DNA of 57,527 nucleotides from Candidatus Hydrogenedentota bacterium. Its GTDB lineage: Bacteria; Hydrogenedentota; Hydrogenedentia; Hydrogenedentales; JAJRTN01. The translations under genes were made by a program, and so were the position numbers. Below the pieces are notes generated by a model. The model made no database searches and had not been told where the DNA came from. It saw only the letters and a list, made by a program, of their open reading frames with translations. The stretch spans positions 1 to 57,527 of the forward strand of contig JAJRTN010000158.1 in NCBI GenBank assembly GCA_024278275.1, read 5' to 3'. Shown here one piece after another: positions 26,705-35,187 of the stretch (within the stretch, counting starts at the first letter, position 1; the number at the start of each line of letters is the position of its first letter).

Positions 26705-29700
26705 ATGCCTGACAAACAGCCCAAAGAATCCCGTAACAGGCCCGTGTCCAAAAACGCCCACCAGGAGAACCGGGTCGAGCGTTCGCCATTACGAGGCGGA
26801 CGGCGCGGCACGGCGAAAAATCGGGATAAACAAGCCGCCGTCCGAAACCGGGAAGAACCCAGCATCGCCAAAACACCGGCGACCGTCGCCTTGAAGCGGG
26901 AAGTGCCCGCGCGTGTGTCGGAGGCGTTGGCGGAACGCGGTATCAAGCCGGACCAGATCAAGATGGCCACCAATTCCGACTTGGATATTACCGGTGAATA
27001 CTCCGAAACCTGGGTGGTGGTCACCGACACGCATCTGCTGGTTTACTGGCTTGACCTGGAAGAAGACACGGCTATCCTGTCCAAGGAAATCGCTATTGCG
27101 GATATTAGTGGCGTTCGTACCGATACCCGCGTGGGGTCCGGTTTTCTCGAAGTGAAGACCGGGGAGGTCTACGAGGAGATTGTCCGCTACTCGAATCGCC
27201 ATGGCGAGAAATTCGCCAAGGTCGCCTCACAACTCACCAGTCTCAGTGGCGGTCGCGACATCGACGTGAAACCCGAAGCGGAGTTGGCCGAGGATCTGCT
27301 GCGTGGTCGCCCCGAAATGCGCGTGCGCCGGGGCACCGTGTTCTTCCGCTTTCTCAAGTATACCCGCAAGTACAATCTGGCCATGGCGGGGGCCATGGCG
27401 CTGGTCGTGCTTACCATCGCTATCAGCCTCTTTCCGCAGCAACTGGTGAAAGTGTTGCTGGACCAGGTTATGGAAGGCGACATTGAGAATGCGCCGACCT
27501 GGTTTTCCAGCCTGACCGCCGCTTTCGGCCTGGAGGCCGCGCCCGAGGTTCGTATTTATTGGCTCTACTTGCTGGTGGGCCTGCTTGCCCTCACCACGCT
27601 GCTGGGGTCCATCGTGGGTATCCTGCGCGAATTCCTGAGCGTGTGGATTAACAATCACCTGGGCCTTGAGATGCGCCGGCGTGTTTTTGAGAAATTACAG
27701 GATCTTGAGGTGCGCTATCACGAAGAGCGACCCGTGGGCTCCCTCATGACCCGTTGCTCGCAGGATATCGAGACGCTTCAGGCCTTTCCCAACCAGCTTA
27801 CTTCGGGTTTTGGCTTCCAGTTGCTGCAGGTTACCGGTGTGGCCGCGGTTATGTTCTGGATGAATTGGCGTCTTGGCCTCATTGCCTGTGTGCCCGCCCC
27901 CATCGTGATGTTTTTTACGGTCATCTTCTACCGTTTGGTGGTGCCGAAATGGCGCAAGTACTGGACGGCCCGGTCGGATCTCAACACCTCCCTTTTCGCC
28001 GTACTCTCCGGGGTGCGGGTGGTGAAGGCCTTTGCCCAGGAGCGTCGGGAGGGCAGTCGTTTCAAGAAAGTGAGCTCCCGTTTCTATCGGGCGGGAACCA
28101 ACGTGGGCTATGCCCAGGCCATGTTCTACCCGCCCATGAGTTTCGTGTTCCAGTTGGGCAGCTATTTCATTTGGATCTCCGGCGGCTCCCAATTACTGGA
28201 CCCCACGGGGTCGAGCATCACCATTGGTGAACTCATCGCCTTCCTCGGATACCTCGGCATGTTCTACGCGCCCCTCAACTCGCTCACCCAGATGTCCACC
28301 TGGTTTACCCAGTTCACCACCCAGGCCCACCGGGTCTTCGAGGTGCTGGACCAGACCACGGAGATCGATGACGACCCCGATGCGGTGGACGTGGAGATCC
28401 AGGGTTCCATTTCCTTTCATGACGTGACTTTTGGCTACGACCCTCATATTCCCGTGCTGAAAAACGTGACCTTCGACATTCACCCCGGTGAAATGGTTGG
28501 TATTGTGGGCCATAGTGGTTGTGGCAAATCCACCACCGTCGGTCTCATCATGCGTTTCTACGACCCCAACGAGGGTGAGGTCACGGTGGATAATATCGAG
28601 TTGCACAAGGTCAAGAAACAATGCCTGCGCCGGCAAATCGGACTGGTCGCGCAGGACCCCCACCTTTTCCGGGGCACCGTTGCGGAAAACATCGCTTACG
28701 GCAATCCCGACGTGGCGCCGGAGCGGTTGCTCAACGCGGCGCTTCAGGCCAATGCCCACATGTTCATTACCCGCAACCACGACGGTTATGATTCACGTAT
28801 CGGCGAGCGGGGCGCGGGGCTTTCCGGTGGTGAACGCCAGCGTGTGGCCATATCCCGTGCCCTGGTGACCAACCCCCGGATCCTCATTCTCGACGAAGCC
28901 ACGTCCAGCGTGGATACCATCTCGGAACGGGAAATTCAGAATGCCCTCGAAGCGCTCAGCCGGGGGCGGACCACCATCGCCATCGCCCACCGGCTCAGTA
29001 CGCTTAAGAACTGTGACCGCATACTCGTCTTCGAGGAGGGCGAGATCCGGGAGCAGGGGTCACATGAGCAGTTGATGGCCATGCGCGGCATGTACTGGCG
29101 GCTCGTGCAAACCCAGATGGAATTGGCCATCGGCCCCGGCGCCACCGAGGAAGAGGCGGCTGGCATCGAAACCACCGCCGCGCAGGCGGCACCCCGCCGC
29201 GTGCGTCATGCCCAAGTGCCGCAGATTCGCTACCTGGACCCGAAGAAACTGCACGTTCACACCCTGGAACAGGGTGATCTCAGCATCACCTACGGCGAAG
29301 AAGAGTATGATCACGTCCGTGCCTACCGATGTTTTCCCGTGTCGCGTCCCACCGAGTTTATTGCCCTGTGGACCGGCGACACGGCCCTGGAACACCATGA
29401 AGTCGGCGTGGTTCGGCGGTTGCGGGAACTCTCGCCGGGTTCACGCCTCGCGATTGAATACGAGCTGCAAAAGCGTTACTTTATCCACTACATCCAGGAA
29501 ATCTACTCCATCCGTGAAAGCCGTGAAAATATCGGCTTCCTTGTGTGGGACGTGAAGTCCGACAAAGGCGATATGCGCTTCGTGACACGTCGTTTCGACC
29601 GCCATGCCGTTGTGGAAGGCGGAAAGAATGGTCGTATCATCTTCGATATCGACGACAACCGCTACGAAATCGTGGATATGGATGAACTGGACAAGGAAAG

Positions 29701-29734
29701 CCGCGCCATTTTCCTGACCCATATCTACTGGTAG
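26705..29734 (+). CDS. ABC exporter with N-terminal PH-like and C-terminal DUF1854 domains
   Basis: A 1009-residue ABC half-transporter. A Lys/Arg-rich start leads to a PH-like soluble domain (about 70-185; VVVTDTHLLVYWLDLEEDT). Six membrane helices follow (about 220-530). The nucleotide-binding domain has Walker A GHSGCGKST near 600, LSGGERQRVAISRAL and RILILDEATSSVD. The last about 165 residues are a DUF1854 domain (ITYGEEEYDHVRAYRCFP to the end). DUF1854 proteins elsewhere neighbour cyanophycin genes, but none is seen here. The start is uncertain: AGGA lies 12 bases upstream of 26705, and an in-frame start at 26501 is possible. Confidence 0.85.
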   Translation: MPDKQPKESRNRPVSKNAHQENRVERSPLRGGRRGTAKNRDKQAAVRNREEPSIAKTPATVALKREVPARVSEALAERGIKPDQIKMATNSDLDITGEYSETWVVVTDTHLLVYWLDLEEDTAILSKEIAIADISGVRTDTRVGSGFLEVKTGEVYEEIVRYSNRHGEKFAKVASQLTSLSGGRDIDVKPEAELAEDLLRGRPEMRVRRGTVFFRFLKYTRKYNLAMAGAMALVVLTIAISLFPQQLVKVLLDQVMEGDIENAPTWFSSLTAAFGLEAAPEVRIYWLYLLVGLLALTTLLGSIVGILREFLSVWINNHLGLEMRRRVFEKLQDLEVRYHEERPVGSLMTRCSQDIETLQAFPNQLTSGFGFQLLQVTGVAAVMFWMNWRLGLIACVPAPIVMFFTVIFYRLVVPKWRKYWTARSDLNTSLFAVLSGVRVVKAFAQERREGSRFKKVSSRFYRAGTNVGYAQAMFYPPMSFVFQLGSYFIWISGGSQLLDPTGSSITIGELIAFLGYLGMFYAPLNSLTQMSTWFTQFTTQAHRVFEVLDQTTEIDDDPDAVDVEIQGSISFHDVTFGYDPHIPVLKNVTFDIHPGEMVGIVGHSGCGKSTTVGLIMRFYDPNEGEVTVDNIELHKVKKQCLRRQIGLVAQDPHLFRGTVAENIAYGNPDVAPERLLNAALQANAHMFITRNHDGYDSRIGERGAGLSGGERQRVAISRALVTNPRILILDEATSSVDTISEREIQNALEALSRGRTTIAIAHRLSTLKNCDRILVFEEGEIREQGSHEQLMAMRGMYWRLVQTQMELAIGPGATEEEAAGIETTAAQAAPRRVRHAQVPQIRYLDPKKLHVHTLEQGDLSITYGEEEYDHVRAYRCFPVSRPTEFIALWTGDTALEHHEVGVVRRLRELSPGSRLAIEYELQKRYFIHYIQEIYSIRESRENIGFLVWDVKSDKGDMRFVTRRFDRHAVVEGGKNGRIIFDIDDNRYEIVDMDELDKESRAIFLTHIYW

Positions 29735-29857
29735 CATGCGGCGACAGACCGCGAACTGCGGCTTGGTTTTCGCTACCTTTTCCGCAATGACGAACTTTTG
29801 ACGCCGACGTCAGTCTTGCACAAGACCGGGTTCATGACAACGCAAAAGGTGATGGCC

Positions 29858-30283
29858 ATGTGTGTCAATGTCCTGTTTCTATGCACCGGAAACTCCTGCC
29901 GGAGCCAGATGGCCGAAGGTTGGGCAAAACACCTCAAGCGTGGGGAGATCAACGCCTACTCCGCGGGCATCGAGACCCACGGACTCAATCCCAATGCCGT
30001 GCGCGTCATGCAGGAAGCCGGTGTGGATATTTCGAACCATCGTTCCAAGCATGTCGATGAACTGGCGGAGGTAGCCTTCGATTTCGTTGTGACTCTTTGC
30101 GGTCATGCCGATGAGCATTGCCCCGCATTCCCGCGCCGGGCGAAGGTTATACATATCGGCTTCGATGATCCACCCCTGCTCGCACGGACGGCTTCCAGCG
30201 AGGAAGAAGCCCTGGACCATTACCGTCGTGTACGTGACGAGATTCGGGCCGCCGTGAGCGCCATGCCGGCCTGTCTTTCCTGA
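29858..30283 (+). CDS. arsC: Thioredoxin-coupled arsenate reductase
   Basis: A 141-residue enzyme of the low-molecular-weight phosphatase fold that reduces arsenate to arsenite. The P-loop CTGNSCRS gives catalytic Cys9, and [10 protein letters not shown] carries the two further cysteines of the redox relay used by thioredoxin-dependent ArsC. HIGFDDPP is the conserved late loop. The ATG at 29858 has AAGGTG 6 bases upstream; two upstream in-frame ATGs (29834 and 29852) are less likely. It produces the arsenite that ArsM (2.9 kb) could methylate. No arsenite efflux gene is seen in the window. Confidence 0.92.
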   Translation: MCVNVLFLCTGNSCRSQMAEGWAKHLKRGEINAYSAGIETHGLNPNAVRVMQEAGVDISNHRSKHVDELAEVAFDFVVTLCGHADEHCPAFPRRAKVIHIGFDDPPLLARTASSEEEALDHYRRVRDEIRAAVSAMPACLS

Positions 30284-30312
30284 CCACGCTTCTCCTGGCG
30301 GCATCGCCGTCA

Positions 30313-30347
30313 CCGTGGAATCCCCCCGCCGGGGGGGTATTCCGTGG
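30313..30347. terminator. Long hairpin between convergent arsC and mtgA
   Basis: CCGTGGAATCCCCCC and GGGGGGGTATTCCGTGG can pair with few mismatches across a very short loop, giving a long stem midway between two convergent 3' ends. There is no U tract, so it may be a bidirectional transcription barrier or a REP-type palindrome. Confidence 0.55.
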
Positions 30348-30381
30348 GTTGGACCGGCGTTTCCTTCCTCATCCCCTCGTG

Positions 30382-31269
30382 TCAGCCTGCGTCTCCCCGA
30401 ACGGTCTCCCCCACTTCGGACAACTTTTCCAGGTAGTCCCGGCCGCCCAGGTTCTTCATCTGTTGCAGGATCCAGTCGCGTTTTCGCAAAACGCGGGCCG
30501 AGGGCCGGGCGGCGCTGTACAGGCGGGGATTGGGCAGCACGGCGGCCAAAGTAGCGGCTTCTTCGGGCGTGAGTTCAGCGGCGGAGCGTCCGAAACAACG
30601 CCGTGCCGCCGTTTCCGCACCGTAGATGCCGTCTCCGAATTCGACAATGTTCAGGTAGACTTCCAGGATGCGTTTTTTGCCCCACAGTACCTCGATCAGC
30701 CCGGTGAAGTAGACTTCGAGGCCTTTGCGCACCCAGGAGCGCGACGGCCAGAGGAAGGCGTTCTTGGCTGTTTGCTGACTGATGGTGCTGGCGCCGCGGA
30801 GCGAAGCACCTTTGCGCCCTGCTTCGATGGCCTTCCGCAACTCGACCGTGTCGAAGCCGTGATGATTGGGGAAACGCTGATCTTCCGCAGCGATGACGGC
30901 CAGGAGGAGATCGGGGGAGATATCATCCAGATCCTGCCATTCGCGGGCCATGGCGGCGTCCTCACGGAAGTGCCGCGTCAGCATCAGGATGGTTACGGGA
31001 GGATTGACGTAGCGGTAGAGGAGCACCCATCCGGCGGATGTCCCTAGGAAAAGGAGTGCAAGCACGACGGCCCAACGCAGCATCCGCCGCCACGGGGACT
31101 TATGTGGTCTTATTTCCGGGCGCTTGGTCCGGTCCGTGTTTCGTGGCTTTGTCCTTGTTTTGCGGGTGGCTTTCGCCTTTGCCCGGGGCTTTGCCTTCAC
31201 GGCGGATGGTTTCCGCCTGGTGGTTTTTTTCTTGGGCCTGGGTTTGGGAGCCTTTGGGGATTCAGCCAT
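30382..31269 (-). CDS. mtgA: Monofunctional peptidoglycan transglycosylase
   Basis: A 295-residue GT51 enzyme that polymerises glycan strands from lipid II at the periplasmic face. The catalytic block AAEDQRFPNHHGFD and GASTISQQTAKN, then RKGLEVYFTGLIEVLWGKKRILEVYLN, are family hallmarks. One transmembrane helix (about 63-82) anchors it. The N-terminal about 55 residues are extremely rich in Lys, Arg, Ala and Pro, resembling histone H1-like tails, which is unusual for MtgA. No transpeptidase domain follows. The ATG at 31269 lacks a clear ribosome site. Confidence 0.88.
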   Translation of the reverse strand: MAESPKAPKPRPKKKTTRRKPSAVKAKPRAKAKATRKTRTKPRNTDRTKRPEIRPHKSPWRRMLRWAVVLALLFLGTSAGWVLLYRYVNPPVTILMLTRHFREDAAMAREWQDLDDISPDLLLAVIAAEDQRFPNHHGFDTVELRKAIEAGRKGASLRGASTISQQTAKNAFLWPSRSWVRKGLEVYFTGLIEVLWGKKRILEVYLNIVEFGDGIYGAETAARRCFGRSAAELTPEEAATLAAVLPNPRLYSAARPSARVLRKRDWILQQMKNLGGRDYLEKLSEVGETVRGDAG

Positions 31270-31687
31270 GCGGTGTCCACACTTTTCGTTACATGTTTTT
31301 GGATCGTGGGGATTATACCGGACCGCCGCCGCCGTGGAATACAGACGCGGCGGAAAACACTGGTAACGGCTGGCGGCTTTCATGGGCCGTCATTGCGAGG
31401 AGGAACGACGAAGCAACCTGGTGTAGCCGCAGTTTTGGCGTGTACGTTCTCGTTGCATGAATTTGGGATTGTAAGCGGGGATAAACGGAGGAATTGGTCG
31501 TAATCATGGGTTGAAATGGCTTCCGGAGGGGGCTTGGCGCATGGTGGGCTGGAATGCGCTCAATCAGGGGGCGCTTCCCCATTCTTGAAGCGTAACCTTG
31601 GTCACGCGCGCAGTGTATACCTCTCGTGAAAACGATGAGGAAAACAATGTGACGGGACGACCTTTCGTCGCACTGGAGATTGCCGCC
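31270..31687. other. Divergent intergenic region with a dispersed repeat
   Basis: This 418-base gap lies between the starts of mtgA and a membrane protein gene. It contains the GTCATTGCGAGG-type repeat at 31388-31418. Promoters for both sides should be here, but I cannot place them. No credible gene is seen. Confidence 0.55.
31388..31418. repeat. GTCATTGCGAGGAG-type dispersed repeat
   Basis: The sequence CGTCATTGCGAGGAG followed by GAACGACGAAGCAACC closely resembles a palindromic intergenic repeat known from many unrelated bacteria. A shortened relative (GTCATTGCGGGAACC) appears near 48724. Confidence 0.65.
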
Positions 31688-32719
31688 ATGACCCTGTTGA
31701 AACGGATACCCAAGCCTGTTTGGTTTCTCCTGTTTCTTTCGCCCGCCGTGGGCGAGTTGCTCTCGGGATCGGCGCCGCCCGCGGAGTTTTTTCACCCCGT
31801 AGGATTGATTTTCCTGATGCTGCTCTATGGCGGGGGCGCGGTGCTCTGCCGGGAGCTTACCTTTCGCTGGGGCAAGGGCTGGCCCACGCTTCTTTTGCTC
31901 GGCGCGGCCTATGGCGTTATTGAGGAGGGACTGGTGATCGCCAGTTTCTTCAACCCCGACCACGGTGATCTTGGCCCGATGAAGGGATATGACCGCTGGC
32001 TGGGTGTGAACTGGTTCTGGACCCTGGACCTGACCATTTACCATGCGGTAATCAGTATTGCGGTTCCCGTGGTTCTCGTTTCGGTTGTTTTCCCGAGGTA
32101 CCGCGAGCGAGCCTGGTTGAACAAGCGCGCCTTCAACCTCCTGGCGGCCCTCTTCATCCTCAACGCAGCGGTCATGCACGTGCTCTTCGTGGTGGCCATT
32201 ACGGGGTACCGGCCACCCCTGCCCGCCTACCTCGCAGCCACGCTGCTCACGATCTTTTTCTTCCTGCTTGCGCGGCGCATCCCGCACGTACCCCTGGAGC
32301 GGAAGGCCGGGATCCGGCCTTTCTGGCTCGGATGCGCTTCCTTCCTAGCAACACTGGCCTTCTTCCTGCAGATGTTCCTCGTGCCGGCCACGGGGATACC
32401 GTTGGCCGTGGGCCTGTTTCTCATGGTCGCCTCCATGGCCCTGACGGGGGTCATCCTGCTCAAGATGATCGGCCGGGACGCGGCGCTTGGCCCCCGGCAA
32501 CAACTGGCACTGGCCTGTGGCCCGCTCATTCTCATGTCGTTGATGGCCGCCATCCAGCAGATGGACAACGCCAATCGTCCCGACAACACGGGGGGCATGG
32601 CGTTGGTCGGATTGTGCGCGCTCCTGTTCCTGGGCGCGCTGGCGTGGCGGGTCCGGCGCCGCGAAAGGGCTTTTCCCACGGATACCCCGAACCCTTCGCA
32701 ACAACTGGCGGGGTCATGA
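31688..32719 (+). CDS. Unknown polytopic membrane protein
   Basis: A 343-residue protein with about nine or ten predicted helices and almost no soluble part. I do not recognise the family. AYGVIEEGLVIASFFNP in helix 3 has two adjacent glutamates, and TIYHAVISIAVPV has an intramembrane His, an arrangement that recalls CPBP-type intramembrane glutamic proteases without matching their motifs. The ATG at 31688 has GGAG about 9 bases upstream; upstream in-frame codons to 31598 are possible. The next gene appears to be a distant relative with the same layout, 54 bases downstream. Confidence 0.6.
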   Translation: MTLLKRIPKPVWFLLFLSPAVGELLSGSAPPAEFFHPVGLIFLMLLYGGGAVLCRELTFRWGKGWPTLLLLGAAYGVIEEGLVIASFFNPDHGDLGPMKGYDRWLGVNWFWTLDLTIYHAVISIAVPVVLVSVVFPRYRERAWLNKRAFNLLAALFILNAAVMHVLFVVAITGYRPPLPAYLAATLLTIFFFLLARRIPHVPLERKAGIRPFWLGCASFLATLAFFLQMFLVPATGIPLAVGLFLMVASMALTGVILLKMIGRDAALGPRQQLALACGPLILMSLMAAIQQMDNANRPDNTGGMALVGLCALLFLGALAWRVRRRERAFPTDTPNPSQQLAGS

Positions 32720-32773
32720 AGTGAACCAGGTTACGGATTTTCTCAAACGTCAAGACAGACTGCGGAGACTGAT

Positions 32774-33850
32774 ATGAAACCATCGACGGAAACCGATGAA
32801 ACCGTGACCGATGCGCTGCCACCTCAACGTGCCGGGGTTGTCTTTCCGCGCTTATGGATCGGACTGATCGTTCTCATTTGTACCGAGGTATTTTCCGGGG
32901 CTTCCCTCCCAATGGGACTGTGGAATCCCTGGGTCTGGTTGGTGACCTACTGGCTCTACTTCGCGCACTTCTTCTTTTTTACGACGCTCGCCGTGCGAAC
33001 AGGCAGGACGTCTCTGTCCTCGCTTTACCTGTGGGGGGTTCTATTCGGCCTGTACGAATCGTGGATCACCAAGGTCATCTGGTCGGGCTACGGGGGTGAC
33101 GGCACGTTCGCCGTAGGCGCCATCGGCCCCTACGGTCTCTCCGAGATCAGTATGGTGTTTATTTTTCATCCCGTGGCGGCTTTTATTCTTCCCCTGAGCG
33201 TGGTATGCCTGCTTTATCCCTCCTTACGGCGTTTTTTCCCGGACCTCGCCTGGTTTACCGGCACGGGCAAAGGCGCGCGGGCCGTGCAGGTTTACCTGAT
33301 TTTTTCCCTCGTGCCCATCATGGCCGTGAACTCGGGCGGTCCGGTCAATCTGGTTCTGAACCTGGCCTTTGTGCTGGCTCTTTTGTTCACGCTCTCGCGG
33401 AGGGCGCGTGTTGCTTTCACCTCCCCGGACGCACGCCCCATTGTTGTCTTCGGCCGTTGGGGCATCATGGGCCTGTGCCTCTACCTCGTGGTGCTTTATG
33501 GATTGGCGTATCGCTTCATTCGGTACGAGGCGCTTCCCTCGATCCCGGTTCAACTGCTGACCTTCCTTTTCTACGGACTCGCCATCGGGGGGCTGTGGCT
33601 GCACCCCACCCGGACGCCCCGGCTCATTTCCGCCGTCCAAGTGGCGCCGCGGGAGCTGCGTCTCGTCAAGAACCTCTTCGGTCTGATGCTGGGTCTTGGT
33701 CTTGCCCTTTCGTGTTTTTCGGGAACGCCAGAGGTTTTTCTTCCGGTGGTTCCCAACTTCGTTATCTGGACGTTTCTGGGGTTCTTCCTTACAATGATGG
33801 CCTTGGTGCATGGTGTTCGAGCACGTGAAACGCCACTACGCCGGTATTGA
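32774..33850 (+). CDS. Unknown polytopic membrane protein, distant paralogue of its neighbour
   Basis: A 358-residue protein with about nine helices and short loops. I cannot name a family. YLWGVLFGLYESWITK parallels the AYGVIEE segment of the upstream gene, and MVFIFHPVAAFILPLSVV parallels its YHAVISIAVPV segment, each followed by a YP/FP..R turn. This suggests an old tandem duplication. The run of genes 31688, 32774 and 33871 lies on one strand with short gaps, so co-transcription is likely. Confidence 0.6.
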   Translation: MKPSTETDETVTDALPPQRAGVVFPRLWIGLIVLICTEVFSGASLPMGLWNPWVWLVTYWLYFAHFFFFTTLAVRTGRTSLSSLYLWGVLFGLYESWITKVIWSGYGGDGTFAVGAIGPYGLSEISMVFIFHPVAAFILPLSVVCLLYPSLRRFFPDLAWFTGTGKGARAVQVYLIFSLVPIMAVNSGGPVNLVLNLAFVLALLFTLSRRARVAFTSPDARPIVVFGRWGIMGLCLYLVVLYGLAYRFIRYEALPSIPVQLLTFLFYGLAIGGLWLHPTRTPRLISAVQVAPRELRLVKNLFGLMLGLGLALSCFSGTPEVFLPVVPNFVIWTFLGFFLTMMALVHGVRARETPLRRY

Positions 33851-33870
33851 CCGCAAGGAGAGGAGCGATC

Positions 33871-35007
33871 ATGTTTTCCCCCTGCCGCGCAACGCGAAAG
33901 GGAAGACTCCTTTTGTGCTTCCTGCTTCTTCCCTTTCTACCCTGGACCGTCGCTACGGCTGCGGTGGACAGCGATCCAATCACGGCGGTGCCGGTGCAGG
34001 ACGGCTGGTCATTCAACACCGGCAACCCGGTCATCAGCTTCGGTGACTTTCGGCCGCTCGGATCCTGGAATGATCCCTGCGTTCTGCGGGGGCCATCGGG
34101 ATACATCATGTATCTGACCACCAGCATGGGCGCCTCGGGGTCGCCTCCGGTCCTGCCTTTCCGCGCCGTTTCGGAGGACGGTCTGAAATGGAGGCTTGAA
34201 CCGTCAACGCCCTTGATGGCGACGGGCAAGGCGGGCGCGTTCGATTCGACAAAGGTGGAAACCCCGTCGGTAGTGCTTTTCGAGGGCGTCTACCACATGT
34301 ACTATACGGGTGTCGGTGCTGAGGACATGAGCGGCCCCATGTCTATTGGCCATGCCACATCGTCCGATGGCGTCCACTGGCGGAAGGATGCCGAACCGAT
34401 CCTTTCTCCGACAGGCAGAATGAGCGATTGGAACGGGATCCAGGTGGCCGAACCCGGCGCCGTGGTCTATCGGGACCGGATCTATCTGTATTTCACCTCC
34501 GTGGGACTTCGGGGCGGAAACGGCCCGCCCGTGAAGCGTGTCATCGGGCTGGCCACGTCCGACGACGGGATGCAATTCAGTCCGCCGGAAGCGGTGCTCG
34601 AACAGAACGTGCTGTACCCACCATCAAAGGGCTTTGACGGGTATTCGACGCCTTCGGCCACGGTCTGCGAGGGCAGGATTCACCTCTATTTCGACGTCGG
34701 TCTTTGGGACGAACAAAAAGAGCGCAAATGGTCCCAGGTGGCCCTGCATCACGCCGTATCCGAAGATGGCAGGAACAACTGGATTCAGGATGGCGCGGCC
34801 ATCGTCACGCGGAACCAAGCCGCTTGGACACGCATGGAGGTGAGGTCGCCCAACGTCTTGTTCGAGGACGACCGGGTAATGCTCTGGTTTGCCGGTAACG
34901 CCTTGGTCGAGGATATCAAGGACGCCATCCTGACGACGGGAAAAACACGGCTCTTTGGCATCGGCTTTGGCGCGCACCCCATGGATTCCACACCACGGCA
35001 CAGGTAA
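33871..35007 (+). CDS. Exported five-bladed beta-propeller protein (GH43/GH32/GH130-like)
   Basis: A 378-residue exported protein. A signal peptide (LLLCFLLLPFLPWTVATA) is followed by blades with the recurrent pattern of these glycosidases: WNDPCVLRGPSGYIMYLT, ETPSVVLFEGVYHMYYTG, AEPGAVVYRDRIYLYF, STPSATVCEGRIHLYF and RSPNVLFEDDRVMLWF. Acidic residues at blade starts (NDP, ETP, AEP) would line a sugar pocket. Which of the propeller families it belongs to cannot be fixed by eye. The ATG at 33871 follows AGGAGAGGAG, and it lies 20 bases after the upstream membrane gene. Confidence 0.78.
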   Translation: MFSPCRATRKGRLLLCFLLLPFLPWTVATAAVDSDPITAVPVQDGWSFNTGNPVISFGDFRPLGSWNDPCVLRGPSGYIMYLTTSMGASGSPPVLPFRAVSEDGLKWRLEPSTPLMATGKAGAFDSTKVETPSVVLFEGVYHMYYTGVGAEDMSGPMSIGHATSSDGVHWRKDAEPILSPTGRMSDWNGIQVAEPGAVVYRDRIYLYFTSVGLRGGNGPPVKRVIGLATSDDGMQFSPPEAVLEQNVLYPPSKGFDGYSTPSATVCEGRIHLYFDVGLWDEQKERKWSQVALHHAVSEDGRNNWIQDGAAIVTRNQAAWTRMEVRSPNVLFEDDRVMLWFAGNALVEDIKDAILTTGKTRLFGIGFGAHPMDSTPRHR

Positions 35008-35187
35008 GGACGCGGGTCGGAGGAAGACGGTCAAGCAAGGGATGCGACGCAAACGAATTGAGGCGGACCTGCCGCGAAAAATCAGAACCTCGATTTCGCA
35101 AACGCCCCACGCTCCGTGATAATCTTGGCCGGGGGAACAGGCCATAATGGCATGATGGGTTATCGCGTCGGCGAGCGGGAGGAAAAC

